Source of the DNA: Herbaspirillum sp. AP02
Lineage (GTDB): Bacteria; Pseudomonadota; Gammaproteobacteria; Burkholderiales; Burkholderiaceae_D
DNA: 64,000 nt
Reading direction: 5' to 3'
Assembly: GCF_015767275.1 (NCBI RefSeq)
Contig: NZ_JADWMY010000007.1
Coordinates: forward strand, 1-64,000
Shown here: piece by piece, positions 35,092 to 43,200 of the stretch
Layout: each line of letters opens with the position of its first letter
Position numbering within the stretch: the stretch's first letter is position 1
The notes under the pieces: generated by a model
What the model saw: only the letters and a program-made list of their open reading frames with translations
Databases searched by the model: none
What the model was told of the DNA's origin: nothing
Made by a program: the position numbers and the translations under genes

Positions 35092-36720
35092 TTACTTCAC
35101 CACCGGCGGTTCTTCAAAGGTGTGGAAGGGCGCCGGGCTGGGCACGGTCCACTCCAGACCTTCAGCACCATCCCAGGGCTTGGCTTCGGCCTTCTGGCCA
35201 CCCTTGATGGACGGGATCACCACGCAGAACAGGAAGTACACCTGCGACAGGCCGAAACCGAAGGCGCCGATGGAGGCGACCATGTTGAAGTCGGTAAACT
35301 GCGCCGGGTAGTCGGCATAGCGACGCGGCATGCCGGCCAGGCCCAGGAAGTGCATCGGGAAGAAGGTGACGTTGAAGGTGATCAGCGAGGCCCAGAAGTG
35401 GAACTTGCCGCGCCATTCGTTGTACATGTAGCCGGTCCACTTCGGCCCCCAGTAGTAGTAGCCGGCGAAGAGCGCAAACAGGGAACCGGCCACCAGCACG
35501 TAATGGAAGTGGGCCACCACGTAGTAGGTATCCTGCATCTGGATGTCGATGGGCGTAACCGCCAGGATCAGGCCGGTGAAGCCCCCCATGGTGAAGACGA
35601 AGATGAAGCCCACCGAGAACAGCATCGGCGTCTCGAAGGTCATGGAGCCGCGCCACATGGTGGCGATCCAGTTGAAGATCTTCACGCCGGTGGGCACGGC
35701 GATCAACATGGTGGCGTACATGAAGAACAGCTGCGCCGTCACCGGCATGCCGGTGGTGAACATGTGGTGCGCCCAGACGATGAAGGACAGGATCGCAATC
35801 GAGGCGGTGGCGTACACCATCGAGGCGTAACCGAACAGCGGCTTGCGGGCGAAGGCCGGGATGATCTGCGAGACGATGCCGAAAGCCGGCAGGATCATGA
35901 TGTAGACCTCCGGGTGGCCGAAGAACCAGAAGATGTGCTGGTACATCACCGGGTCACCGCCGCCGGCGGCATTGAAGAAGGAGGTGCCGAAGTGACGGTC
36001 GGTCAGCGTCATGGTGATGGCACCGGCCAGCACCGGCATGACGGCGATGAGCAGGTAGGCGGTGATCAGCCAGGTCCAGCAGAACATGGGCATCTTCATC
36101 AGCGTCATGCCGGGCGCGCGCATGTTGAGGATGGTGACGATGATGTTGATGGAGCCCATGATGGAAGAGGCGCCCATGATGTGCATGGCGAAGATGCCCA
36201 TGTCCATGCCCGGTCCCATCTGGGTCGACAGCGGCGCATAGAGCGTCCAGCCGGCGGCGGTGGCGCCGCCCGGCGCCAGGAAGGAGCCGGCCAGCAGCAG
36301 CGCGGCCGGTGGCAGCAGCCAGAAGGAGAAGTTGTTCATCCGCGCAAAGGCCATGTCGGAGGCGCCGATCTGCAGCGGAATCATCCAGTTGGCGAAGCCC
36401 ACGAAGGCCGGCATGATCGCGCCGAACACCATCACCAGGCCGTGCATGGTGGTCAACTGGTTGAAGAATTCCGGACGGAAGAATTGCAGGCCGGGATGGA
36501 ACAGCTCGGCCCGGATCAACAGCGCCAGCACCCCGCCCGAGAGCAGCATGGTGAACGAGAACCACAGGTAGAGCGTGCCGATATCCTTGTGGTTGGTGGC
36601 AAAGAGCCAGCGACGCCAGCCGTGGGGGTGATCGTGCGAATGATCGTGGTGATCGTCGTGAGCATGCCCATGCCCGTGATCGTGGGAATGGTCGGGGGCG
36701 TGGTCGACAGTGGTAGTCAT
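35092..36720 (-). CDS. ctaD: Cytochrome c oxidase subunit I
   Basis: The 542-residue catalytic subunit holding heme a and the heme a3-CuB centre. The proton-channel and metal motifs are present: FWFFGHPEVYIMILP (Glu and CuB His), AHHMFTTGMP (CuB His pair), and FHYVLVAGSLFALFAGYYYW (heme ligands). The N-terminus is unusual: 13 of the first 33 residues are His, alternating with Asp and Gly (HSHDHGHGHAHDD), before the normal start RRWLFATNHKDIGTLY. Such a tail could bind metal. It is second in the operon, after ctaC, and starts 18 nt after it. Confidence 0.96.
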   Translation of the reverse strand: MTTTVDHAPDHSHDHGHGHAHDDHHDHSHDHPHGWRRWLFATNHKDIGTLYLWFSFTMLLSGGVLALLIRAELFHPGLQFFRPEFFNQLTTMHGLVMVFGAIMPAFVGFANWMIPLQIGASDMAFARMNNFSFWLLPPAALLLAGSFLAPGGATAAGWTLYAPLSTQMGPGMDMGIFAMHIMGASSIMGSINIIVTILNMRAPGMTLMKMPMFCWTWLITAYLLIAVMPVLAGAITMTLTDRHFGTSFFNAAGGGDPVMYQHIFWFFGHPEVYIMILPAFGIVSQIIPAFARKPLFGYASMVYATASIAILSFIVWAHHMFTTGMPVTAQLFFMYATMLIAVPTGVKIFNWIATMWRGSMTFETPMLFSVGFIFVFTMGGFTGLILAVTPIDIQMQDTYYVVAHFHYVLVAGSLFALFAGYYYWGPKWTGYMYNEWRGKFHFWASLITFNVTFFPMHFLGLAGMPRRYADYPAQFTDFNMVASIGAFGFGLSQVYFLFCVVIPSIKGGQKAEAKPWDGAEGLEWTVPSPAPFHTFEEPPVVK

Positions 36721-36738
36721 GTCCGGTTCTCCAAACGA

Positions 36739-37899
36739 TTACTTGCGGGCGGCCAGCACTTCGGCCGGCTGCACGATGTTTTCCGCGGCCTTGTTGGACC
36801 AGGCGTTGCGCGTGTAGGTGATGACGGCAGCAATCTCGGTGTCATTGAGCGAGCCCTTCCAGGGCGGCATGGCGTTCTTGCCGTTGAGCACCAGGTGAAT
36901 CTGGTCAGCCCTGGGGCCATTGACCACCGGGCTGCCATCGAGCGCCGGAAAAGCCCCCGGCAAGCCCTTGCCGTTGGCCTGGTGGCAGGTCACGCAGTTG
37001 GCGGCATAGACCTTTTCGCCACGCTGCTTCAATTCGTCCACGGTCCAGGTCTTGGTGGGGTCATCGGCCTTGGCAGCCATTTCCTTCTTCTTTTCGTCGA
37101 CCCATTTCTTGTAGTCGTCATCGCTGACCACGTTGACCACGATGGGCATGAAGGCGTGGTCCTTGCCGCACAGTTCCACGCATTGGCCGCGATAGGTGCC
37201 GATCTTCTCGGCGCGGAACCAGGTATCGCGCACGAAGCCGGGGATGGCATCCTGCTTCACGCCGAAGGCGGGGATGGTCCAGGAGTGGATCACGTCGTTG
37301 GCAGTGGTGACGATGCGTACCTTCTTGTTGACCGGCACCACCACGGGGTTGTCGACCTCGATGAGGTAGTTGTCGTTCTTCTTCAGCGAGGGATCGGTGA
37401 TCTGCTCGCGCGGCGTGGCCAGGTTGGAGAGGAAGGAAATGCCTTCCCCTTCGCCCTTGAGGTAGTCGTAGCCCCACTTCCATTGCATGCCGGTGACCTT
37501 GATGGTGAGGTCGGCGTTGGAGGTGTCCTTCATGGCGACCACCGTCTTGGTGGCCGGCAGGGCCATGCCGATCACGATCAGGAATGGCACCACGGTCCAG
37601 GCGATTTCCACGGTCGTGCTTTCGTGGAAGGTGGAGGCCTTGTGGCCGACCGACTTGCGGTGCTTGATGATGGAATAGAACATCACCCCGAACACTGCCA
37701 CGAAGATCACCAGGCAGATGATCAGCATCAGGATGTGCAGGTCGTAGATCTGCTCGGCGATCTTGGTCACCGGCGGCTGGAAGTTCATCTGCAGCACGGC
37801 CGGTCCCCCCGGACTGTCCACCACTGCCCAGGCCGGCAAGCCGGCCGCCAGCAGCGAGGCACCGAGGGTCAGGGATTGAAGGCGCTTCGCAAGTTTCAT
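36739..37899 (-). CDS. ctaC: Cytochrome c oxidase subunit II with C-terminal cytochrome c domain
   Basis: A 386-residue subunit with a signal peptide (LAKRLQSLTLGASLLAAGLP), two membrane helices, and a periplasmic cupredoxin domain carrying the binuclear CuA motif CVELCGKDHAFM (about 240-251). It has a fused c-type cytochrome with CVTCH at about 302-306 and distal Met in NGKNAMPPW. The fused heme domain makes this a caa3-type oxidase. The ATG at 37899 has GAGGAAA upstream. It starts the operon, after the DUF2244 gene. Confidence 0.95.
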   Translation of the reverse strand: MKLAKRLQSLTLGASLLAAGLPAWAVVDSPGGPAVLQMNFQPPVTKIAEQIYDLHILMLIICLVIFVAVFGVMFYSIIKHRKSVGHKASTFHESTTVEIAWTVVPFLIVIGMALPATKTVVAMKDTSNADLTIKVTGMQWKWGYDYLKGEGEGISFLSNLATPREQITDPSLKKNDNYLIEVDNPVVVPVNKKVRIVTTANDVIHSWTIPAFGVKQDAIPGFVRDTWFRAEKIGTYRGQCVELCGKDHAFMPIVVNVVSDDDYKKWVDEKKKEMAAKADDPTKTWTVDELKQRGEKVYAANCVTCHQANGKGLPGAFPALDGSPVVNGPRADQIHLVLNGKNAMPPWKGSLNDTEIAAVITYTRNAWSNKAAENIVQPAEVLAARK

Positions 37900-37921
37900 G
37901 GATTTCCTCAAAAGCCCAAAA

Positions 37922-38392
37922 TTATAAGAATGAGAGTGCAGCCGTCCCGCCGGCCCTGGCGGAGAGTGCGCACTCCAGTTCCTGCGCGAATTCGTATCGC
38001 TTCCACTCGCTCATGAACCGTCCCACTTCCACGCGCTGCCCCCGGCTCTCCAGGGCCACCAGTGCCTGGCGTCCTGCTGGAAAAGCGATGCGCATGCCAT
38101 GCAACTGCAATTTGCTGCGATGCCGGCAACTGCCCTGGATCAGTTCGACCACCAGGTCCTCATCGGCCAGCATCACCACTTCGCGATCCGTGGCATGGCG
38201 GGCGTAGACCAGCATGGCCGCGCCCACCGCCAATAATTCAATGACTGAAAAAACCAGGATGGTCCAGGCGCCGTGGAGCGTGAAGCCCAGCGCGACCGTG
38301 AGTGAAACCGTACAAAGGATTGCGAAGACCCACGCCAGCTGACGTGGCGCAATCGAACAATTGCGCTTCAATATCCATTCCCGCGTCTCCAT
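37922..38392 (-). CDS. DUF2244 family membrane protein
   Basis: A 156-residue protein with two adjacent helices (LAWVFAILCTVSLTVALGF and TILVFSVIELLAVGAAMLVY) followed by a cytoplasmic beta-rich domain (EVVMLADEDLVVELIQG). DUF2244 proteins are uncharacterised membrane proteins often encoded near respiratory genes. The ATG at 38392 (METREWILKRNCS) with GAGGTG upstream is chosen over a longer in-frame start at 38458. It lies 22 bp before ctaC on the same strand and probably belongs to the operon. Confidence 0.8.
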   Translation of the reverse strand: METREWILKRNCSIAPRQLAWVFAILCTVSLTVALGFTLHGAWTILVFSVIELLAVGAAMLVYARHATDREVVMLADEDLVVELIQGSCRHRSKLQLHGMRIAFPAGRQALVALESRGQRVEVGRFMSEWKRYEFAQELECALSARAGGTAALSFL

Positions 38393-38856
38393 AGCACCTC
38401 GCCAGCATGATTGGCGGTCGAGCGTGTCTCTGTTTCGATCCGCAGCAGGAAGTCTCACTGGATGGCGAGGCCGGCAGTCAGCAGCTGACCCGACCTGACC
38501 GATATAGGCGCTATCCGTGGCTATCCGTTTTGCGGTCTTTATTTATTCTTGCTATTCGTTCGTGCTGGAATTTCTTTGTGTGAATTTTTTTACCCATTTG
38601 AGTATAAGGGCTAACCTCGCCATGGATCAAGCACGCACCGCCGCATTGACAACAGCAGCCTTCGCCGCCGCGCCGGCGCGCCAGGACGCCGCGCTCTGAG
38701 CGGCCACGGGCCTGGCTTTGCGCGAAACGGGAAGATCTACTGGCGTCAGACCGGGCATCACGATACAGCGATCAGGTGGCTGGCCGGATAGTGCGTAATG
38801 ACTAAGCGCTATATGAAGCGGCGACTATCTGAAGCGGCGACTATCCGCCGGGGCAA
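38393..38856. other. 460-bp region without a clear gene (cox promoter side)
   Basis: This region contains an unusually AT-rich stretch (about 38520-38610) likely to include the promoter for the minus-strand DUF2244-cox operon. A 25-codon frame at 38622-38699 (Ala-rich, MDQARTAALTT) has no recognisable features. The part next to bioC holds a 16-bp tandem duplication. No RNA gene was recognised. Confidence 0.5.
38814..38845. repeat. 16-bp perfect tandem duplication
   Basis: tgaagcggcgactatc occurs at 38814-38829 and immediately again at 38830-38845, 11 bp past the bioC stop on the minus strand. Confidence 0.85.
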
Positions 38857-39807
38857 CTATCGTGACGGGCGTTCGAAACGAATGATGCTCTCGCCAGCCG
38901 CAGTGGTCTTGGGCACCGGGCGGAAGGCGTGGCCATAGACGATCTCGAAGGTCAGCGGGATCTTGCCGTCGGGCTTGCGCATGGCCTCGAAGGTAGCCAG
39001 CAGGCGCTGGTACTGGTGGCGGCTCACCATGCTGCGACGCCGCGATTCCAGCGGATTGCCCCCCCAGGCGCGCACGTCTTCCAGCAGGCGCTGGGGTGTT
39101 TCATAGGTCACGGTGATGGTCTCCATGTCCATGACGGGCGTGGAGAAGCCGGCATTGACCAGCATGTCGCCGAAGTCGTGCATGTCGACGAAGGGCAAGG
39201 TGTGCGGTGCAAGATCGATGCTCTCGAAGGCACTGCGAACCTCGCGCAAGGTGTCGGGACCGAAGCAGGAAAACATCAGCAGCCCCTCCACCCGCAGTAC
39301 ACGGCGCCACTCGGCGAACACCCGGTCGGGCTGGGGGTGCCAGTGCAGGGCCAGGTTGGACCAGACCAGGTCCAGCGCATTGGCGGCCAGCGGCAGGCGG
39401 GCGAAATCGGCGCAGGCCAGTACCGGACCGTTGGCACCGGCGCCCGGGCCGGCCCCCAGCCATTTGTTGATGGAACCGAACAGCCGGTCCATGGCCGTCT
39501 GCGCGCCACGCTGGTGCTCGGCGGCCCTGGCCAGCATGCCATAGGCACCATCCAGGCCGATCACGCTGGCCTCCGGATAACGCTTTTGCAACACCGGCAG
39601 GTCGGCACCTTCGCCACAACCGGCGTCGAGCACTTCGCGGGGTTCTATCTTCACCAGGGCCAGGCGCTCCTGCATGCGCGCCGACACTTCGCGACGCAGG
39701 AAATCGGATTCGGCCACCCGTTGCGGCTGGCCGAAACGGCGACGCACCAGAGGCAGATCGATGGGAGCGCTCAGCTTGGCGCTGGCAGTAGGCGGCGGCA
39801 GGGACAT
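38857..39807 (-). CDS. BioC-like SAM-dependent methyltransferase
   Basis: A 316-residue class I methyltransferase. Motif I is VLDAGCGEGADLPVL, the acidic post-I residue is in SVIGLDGAYGML, and DLVWSNLALHWHPQPDRVF is the motif IV region typical of BioC, which methylates malonyl-ACP at the start of biotin synthesis. The first 40 residues (VRRRFGQPQRVAESDFLRREV) match the BioC lead-in. No other bio genes are in the window, so a different acceptor (such as the family's ubiquinone-assembly relatives) cannot be excluded. The ATG at 39807 is chosen by family start; the ribosome site is weak. Divergent from comF. Confidence 0.75.
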   Translation of the reverse strand: MSLPPPTASAKLSAPIDLPLVRRRFGQPQRVAESDFLRREVSARMQERLALVKIEPREVLDAGCGEGADLPVLQKRYPEASVIGLDGAYGMLARAAEHQRGAQTAMDRLFGSINKWLGAGPGAGANGPVLACADFARLPLAANALDLVWSNLALHWHPQPDRVFAEWRRVLRVEGLLMFSCFGPDTLREVRSAFESIDLAPHTLPFVDMHDFGDMLVNAGFSTPVMDMETITVTYETPQRLLEDVRAWGGNPLESRRRSMVSRHQYQRLLATFEAMRKPDGKIPLTFEIVYGHAFRPVPKTTAAGESIIRFERPSR

Positions 39808-39909
39808 CGGGAATGAGCGTAGGGAAACAGGTGGGCAGCAGATCCGGGAGGGCTGATGCGATAATGCGCGTAGTTTAGTCGAAATCCATTTTTCCCGGGC
39901 GCCGCACGC

Positions 39910-40761
39910 ATGGATCTCAAACCCCCAACTTCCCCTGCCAAACCGGCTCAGGCCAAGCCCGCCGGCGCGTATCGCGCCGTCGGCGGCAAGCCGTCCAAAC
40001 CGGCCCAGCCAGCCGGCCCCGGCTGGCTGCAGCGCCTGCTGGCGCACATGCCGCAGTTGCTGCCCTCGTCCTGCGCGCTGTGTGGTGCGGCCGGGCGCGA
40101 GACGCTGTGCGCGCCCTGTCACAAACGCTTCTATACCCGCCAGCACCGGCGCTGCATCCAGTGCGCCATGCCCATGCCGGTGACTGGCAAGGAACTGCGT
40201 TGCGGCGCCTGTCTCAAGGATCGCCCGGCCTTCGATGCCACCATCGTCGCTACCGATTACTTTGCGCCGTCCGACCAACTGGCGCTGGCCCTGAAATTCG
40301 GCGGCGACCTGCGCCTGGCGCCCTTGCTGGCCCGCCTGATCTTCGACGCCTCGCGCCGCAACCCGGTGCCCGGCAGCGATGTGCAGCTGGCCATGCCCGC
40401 CCTGCTGGCACCGGTGCCGCTGGGACTGGCACGGCTGCAGGAGCGCGGCTTCAACCAGGCGCTGGAGATCGCCAAACCGCTTTCCCGGATGCTGGACATT
40501 CCCCTCAATGGCCGCCTGCTGGAGCGCAAGAAGGAGACCCAGGCGCAATCGGCCTTGCCGGTGGGCGCGCGCGCCCGCAACGTGCGCTCGGCCTTCGCCC
40601 TGCCCTTCGCGGCGATGGACCAGGTACGCGGCCTGCATGTGGGCATCGTCGACGATGTCATGACCACCGGCGCCACCTTGAATGAAGTGGCGATCGTGCT
40701 CAAGCGGCACGGCGCCCGCCGCGTGACCAACCTGGTCTTTGCGCGCACCCTGCCGACCTGA
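39910..40761 (+). CDS. ComF-family phosphoribosyltransferase-like protein
   Basis: A 283-residue protein. The Lys/Pro/Ala-rich N-terminus is followed by two zinc-binding Cys pairs (CALCGAAGRETLCAPC and CIQCAMPM ... CGACLKD). A type I phosphoribosyltransferase domain then carries QERGFNQALEIA and the PRPP loop VGIVDDVMTTGATL. ComF/GntX proteins act in DNA uptake or utilisation in competent bacteria. Whether it functions so here is unknown. A terminator overlaps the stop codon. Confidence 0.9.
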   Translation: MDLKPPTSPAKPAQAKPAGAYRAVGGKPSKPAQPAGPGWLQRLLAHMPQLLPSSCALCGAAGRETLCAPCHKRFYTRQHRRCIQCAMPMPVTGKELRCGACLKDRPAFDATIVATDYFAPSDQLALALKFGGDLRLAPLLARLIFDASRRNPVPGSDVQLAMPALLAPVPLGLARLQERGFNQALEIAKPLSRMLDIPLNGRLLERKKETQAQSALPVGARARNVRSAFALPFAAMDQVRGLHVGIVDDVMTTGATLNEVAIVLKRHGARRVTNLVFARTLPT

Positions 40762-40790
40762 GCAGGGGTCGGCAGTTCTTGTTTCTTATT
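40750..40790 (+). terminator. Terminator overlapping the comF stop codon
   Basis: A 9-bp perfect stem, ctgccgacc (40750-40758) / ggtcggcag (40767-40775), with the TGA stop in its loop and a T-rich tail (ttcttgtttctt). Immediately after it ttattcc is repeated three times (40786-40806). Confidence 0.75.
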
Positions 40791-40828
40791 CCTTATTCCT
40801 TATTCCATTTTTCCCGCAGGAGAGTTTT

Positions 40829-41311
40829 TTGTTCCACGTCGTCCTGGTCGAGCCGGAGATCCCTCCCAATACCGGCAACATCATCCGCCTGTGCGCCAAT
40901 ACCGGCGCACAACTGCATCTGGTCGAGCCGCTCGGCTTTCCGCTGGATGACGCCAAGATGCGGCGCGCCGGGCTGGACTATCACGAATACGCCAACATGC
41001 AGGTGCACCCCGACTGGGAGAGCTTCCTGGCGCACCGGCGTGCAGACCCGCAGTTCGACGAGGCCCGCATGTTCGCCATGACCACCCATGGATCGACGCC
41101 TTTCGCCGGGCTGGCCTTCCGTCCTGGCGATACCTTCGTCTTCGGCTCCGAAACGCGTGGACTGGCACCCGAGCGGCGCGAATCCTTCCCCACGGCGCAA
41201 CGCATCCGCCTGCCGATGCGGCCGGGCAATCGCAGCATCAACCTGTCCAATACCGTGGCGGTGGTGGTGTACGAGGCCTGGCGGCAGAACGGCTATGACG
41301 GCGGTAGCTGA
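40829..41311 (+). CDS. trmL: tRNA (cytidine(34)-2'-O)-methyltransferase TrmL
   Basis: A 160-residue SPOUT-fold enzyme that 2'-O-methylates the wobble base of two leucine tRNAs. The N-terminus FHVVLVEPEIPPNTGNIIRL, the knot motifs FVFGSETRGLAPE and RSINLSNTVAVVVYEAWRQ are complete. The family start coincides with a TTG codon at 40829, 5 nt after a CAGGAG ribosome site, so a TTG start is inferred; upstream in-frame codons have no family similarity. Confidence 0.93.
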   Translation: MFHVVLVEPEIPPNTGNIIRLCANTGAQLHLVEPLGFPLDDAKMRRAGLDYHEYANMQVHPDWESFLAHRRADPQFDEARMFAMTTHGSTPFAGLAFRPGDTFVFGSETRGLAPERRESFPTAQRIRLPMRPGNRSINLSNTVAVVVYEAWRQNGYDGGS

Positions 41312-41328
41312 TTGCCGCTCGCGCTCAT

Positions 41329-41356
41329 GAAAAACGGCTCCCAGGGGAGCCGTTCT
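41329..41356. terminator. Bidirectional terminator between trmL and the ABC operon
   Basis: aacggctcc (41333-41341) / ggagccgtt (41346-41354), 9 bp perfect with a 4-nt loop. Read on the minus strand it is followed by ttttcat, and on the plus strand by ctcgttt. It serves two convergent genes. Confidence 0.8.
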
Positions 41357-41381
41357 CGTTTGCAGCGTCAACGACCGGGGA

Positions 41382-42176
41382 TCACCCCAGCAGCAGGGCA
41401 TCGTCGGACAGTTTCTCCCCGCGCGTCTGCTCGAACATCTTCAGCAGGTCCGGCACGTCCAGCCCGGCGCGTTCCGGCCCGGAGACGTCCAGCACCACGC
41501 GGCCCTGGTGCAGCATCACGGTGCGGTCGCCGTAGTCCAGCGCCTGGCGCATGCTGTGGGTCACCATCATGGTGGTCAGCTTGCTCTCGGCGACGATCTT
41601 GGCGGTCAGCTCCAGCACGAAGGCGGCGGTCTTGGGGTCCAGCGCGGCGGTATGCTCGTCCAGCAACAGGATGCGCGACGGTTGCAGCGAGGCCATCAGC
41701 AGGCTCACCGCCTGGCGCTGGCCACCGGAAAGCAGGCCGATGCGGTCGCTCAGGCGATTCTCCAGACCCAGGTTGAGGATGGCGAGCTTTTCGCGGAACA
41801 GCTCGCGCATCTTGCCGCGAATGGCGAAGTTGAAGCCGCGACGACGGCCACGGGCCATGGCCAGGGCCATGTTTTCCTCGATGGTCAGCGCTTCACAGGT
41901 ACCGGCCATCGGGTCCTGGAAGACGCGCGCCACCAGGCCGGCACGGTCCCATGCCTGCTTGCGGGTGACATCGGTGCTGTCGATCTCGATCTTGCCGGTA
42001 TCGACCAGCAGGTCACCGGAGATGGCATTGAGGAAAGTCGACTTGCCGGCACCGTTGGAGCCGATCACGGCCACGAACTGGCCGGTCGGGATTTCCAGCG
42101 AGAGGCCACGCAGGGCCGGGTTCTCGATGGGGGTACCGGGATTGAAGGTGATCTTGAGATCGGTGGCTTTCAACAT
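41382..42176 (-). CDS. ABC transporter ATPase (partner of PF04392-type binding protein)
   Basis: A 264-residue ATPase of an importer whose binding protein belongs to the ABC_sub_bind (TrpX-like) family. Walker A is GSNGAGKSTFLN, the signature LSGGQRQAVSLLMA, and Walker B RILLLDEHTAALDP; the His after DE and the QDPMAGTCEALTIEENMA block are characteristic of this group. Located downstream of the permease with a 1-nt gap. In Firmicutes related systems (TrpXYZ) are linked to tryptophan; in betaproteobacteria the ligand is not established. Confidence 0.88.
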   Translation of the reverse strand: MLKATDLKITFNPGTPIENPALRGLSLEIPTGQFVAVIGSNGAGKSTFLNAISGDLLVDTGKIEIDSTDVTRKQAWDRAGLVARVFQDPMAGTCEALTIEENMALAMARGRRRGFNFAIRGKMRELFREKLAILNLGLENRLSDRIGLLSGGQRQAVSLLMASLQPSRILLLDEHTAALDPKTAAFVLELTAKIVAESKLTTMMVTHSMRQALDYGDRTVMLHQGRVVLDVSGPERAGLDVPDLLKMFEQTRGEKLSDDALLLG

Positions 42177-42177
42177 C

Positions 42178-43071
42178 TCAGGCTCCCTTTCTCAGCAGTT
42201 TGAGCTTGCGCTTGCCCATGGGCAGCACCAGCGCCAGCATCACCAGCACGGCCGTCACCAGGTTCAGGTCCTGCGCCTGCAGGCCGATGAAGTCGCTGTT
42301 GAGTGCCAGGGCGATGAAGAAGCGATACAGGATGGCACCCAGGATCACCGCCAGGGTGGTCCACACCAGGCGACGTGCCGGCAGGATGTTCTCGCCGATG
42401 ATCACGGCTGCCAGGCCGATGACGATGGTGCCGATGCCCATGGAGATGTCGGAGCCGCCCTGGGTCTGGGCGAACAGTGCGCCGGCCAGGGCCACCAGGG
42501 CGTTGGCCAGCGCCATGCCGGCCAGCGTGGCGCGGCCGGTGGCGATACCCTGGGCGCGTGCCATGCGGGCGTTGGCGCCGGTGGCACGCATGGCCAGGCC
42601 GATCTCGGAGGAGAAGAACCAGTCCAGCATCAGTTTGGCGATGGCCACCACCACCAGCAGGATCAGGGGACGGGCGACGTAGTCGGGGATCGCCTCCGGC
42701 TGCAGGATGGTGAAGATGGTCGGCTCGGAAATGAGCGGAACGTTGGGCTTGCCCATCACGCGCAGGTTGATCGAGTACAGCGCGATCATCATCAGGATGC
42801 TGGCCAGCAGGTCCATGATCTTCAGGCGCACGTTCAGCCAGGCGGTGGTGAAGCCAGCCAGGGCGCCGGCCAGCAGCGCCACGAAGGTGGCCAGGAAGGG
42901 GTTGAAGCCGGCCGCGATCATGGTGGCCGCCACGGCACCGCCCAGCGGGAAGGAGCCATCGACGGTAAGGTCAGGGAAAACCAGAATGCGGAAGGAAATC
43001 AGCACTCCGAGGGCCACCAGGCTGAAGATCAGGCCGATCTCCAGGGCGCCCAAGAGGGTATACAGCGACAT
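42178..43071 (-). CDS. ABC transporter permease (TrpY-like)
   Basis: A 297-residue inner-membrane permease of the BPD_transp_2 type with about nine helices (YTLLGALEIGLIFSLVALGV at the start, GIGTIVIGLAAVIIGENI in the last third). VFPDLTVDGSFPLGGAVAAT is a signature of the permeases paired with PF04392 binding proteins. It starts 15 nt after the T tract of a strong hairpin terminator that separates it from the binding-protein genes. Confidence 0.88.
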   Translation of the reverse strand: MSLYTLLGALEIGLIFSLVALGVLISFRILVFPDLTVDGSFPLGGAVAATMIAAGFNPFLATFVALLAGALAGFTTAWLNVRLKIMDLLASILMMIALYSINLRVMGKPNVPLISEPTIFTILQPEAIPDYVARPLILLVVVAIAKLMLDWFFSSEIGLAMRATGANARMARAQGIATGRATLAGMALANALVALAGALFAQTQGGSDISMGIGTIVIGLAAVIIGENILPARRLVWTTLAVILGAILYRFFIALALNSDFIGLQAQDLNLVTAVLVMLALVLPMGKRKLKLLRKGA

Positions 43072-43085
43072 AAAAGGACTTTCTT

Positions 43086-43127
43086 AAAAAACACATTCGG
43101 CACGGCGCGATACGCCATGCCGAATGT
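43086..43127 (-). terminator. Intra-operon terminator/attenuator before the permease gene
   Basis: A 10-bp perfect stem, acattcggca (43093-43102) / tgccgaatgt (43118-43127), with additional internal pairing. On the minus strand it is followed by gtttttt (43092-43086). It lies between the first binding-protein gene and the permease, and ends 14 nt before the permease start. Confidence 0.85.
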
Positions 43128-43200
43128 CTTCTGCGTTACGCCGGCCGCGGCAAGGGTGATGCAGCCGCCGGCGGTGCATGTCCGGACCGTCAGGACAGGC

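Noticed and set aside
34933..38016. 1027-codon plus-strand frame opposite ctaD and ctaC
   Set aside because: His/Gly/Asp-rich translation typical of the antisense of GC-rich genes; the minus-strand oxidase genes are unambiguous.
38517..38699. 60-codon frame in the bioC-cox intergenic region
   Set aside because: No ribosome site and the composition changes abruptly from AT-rich to GC-rich within it; probably chance.
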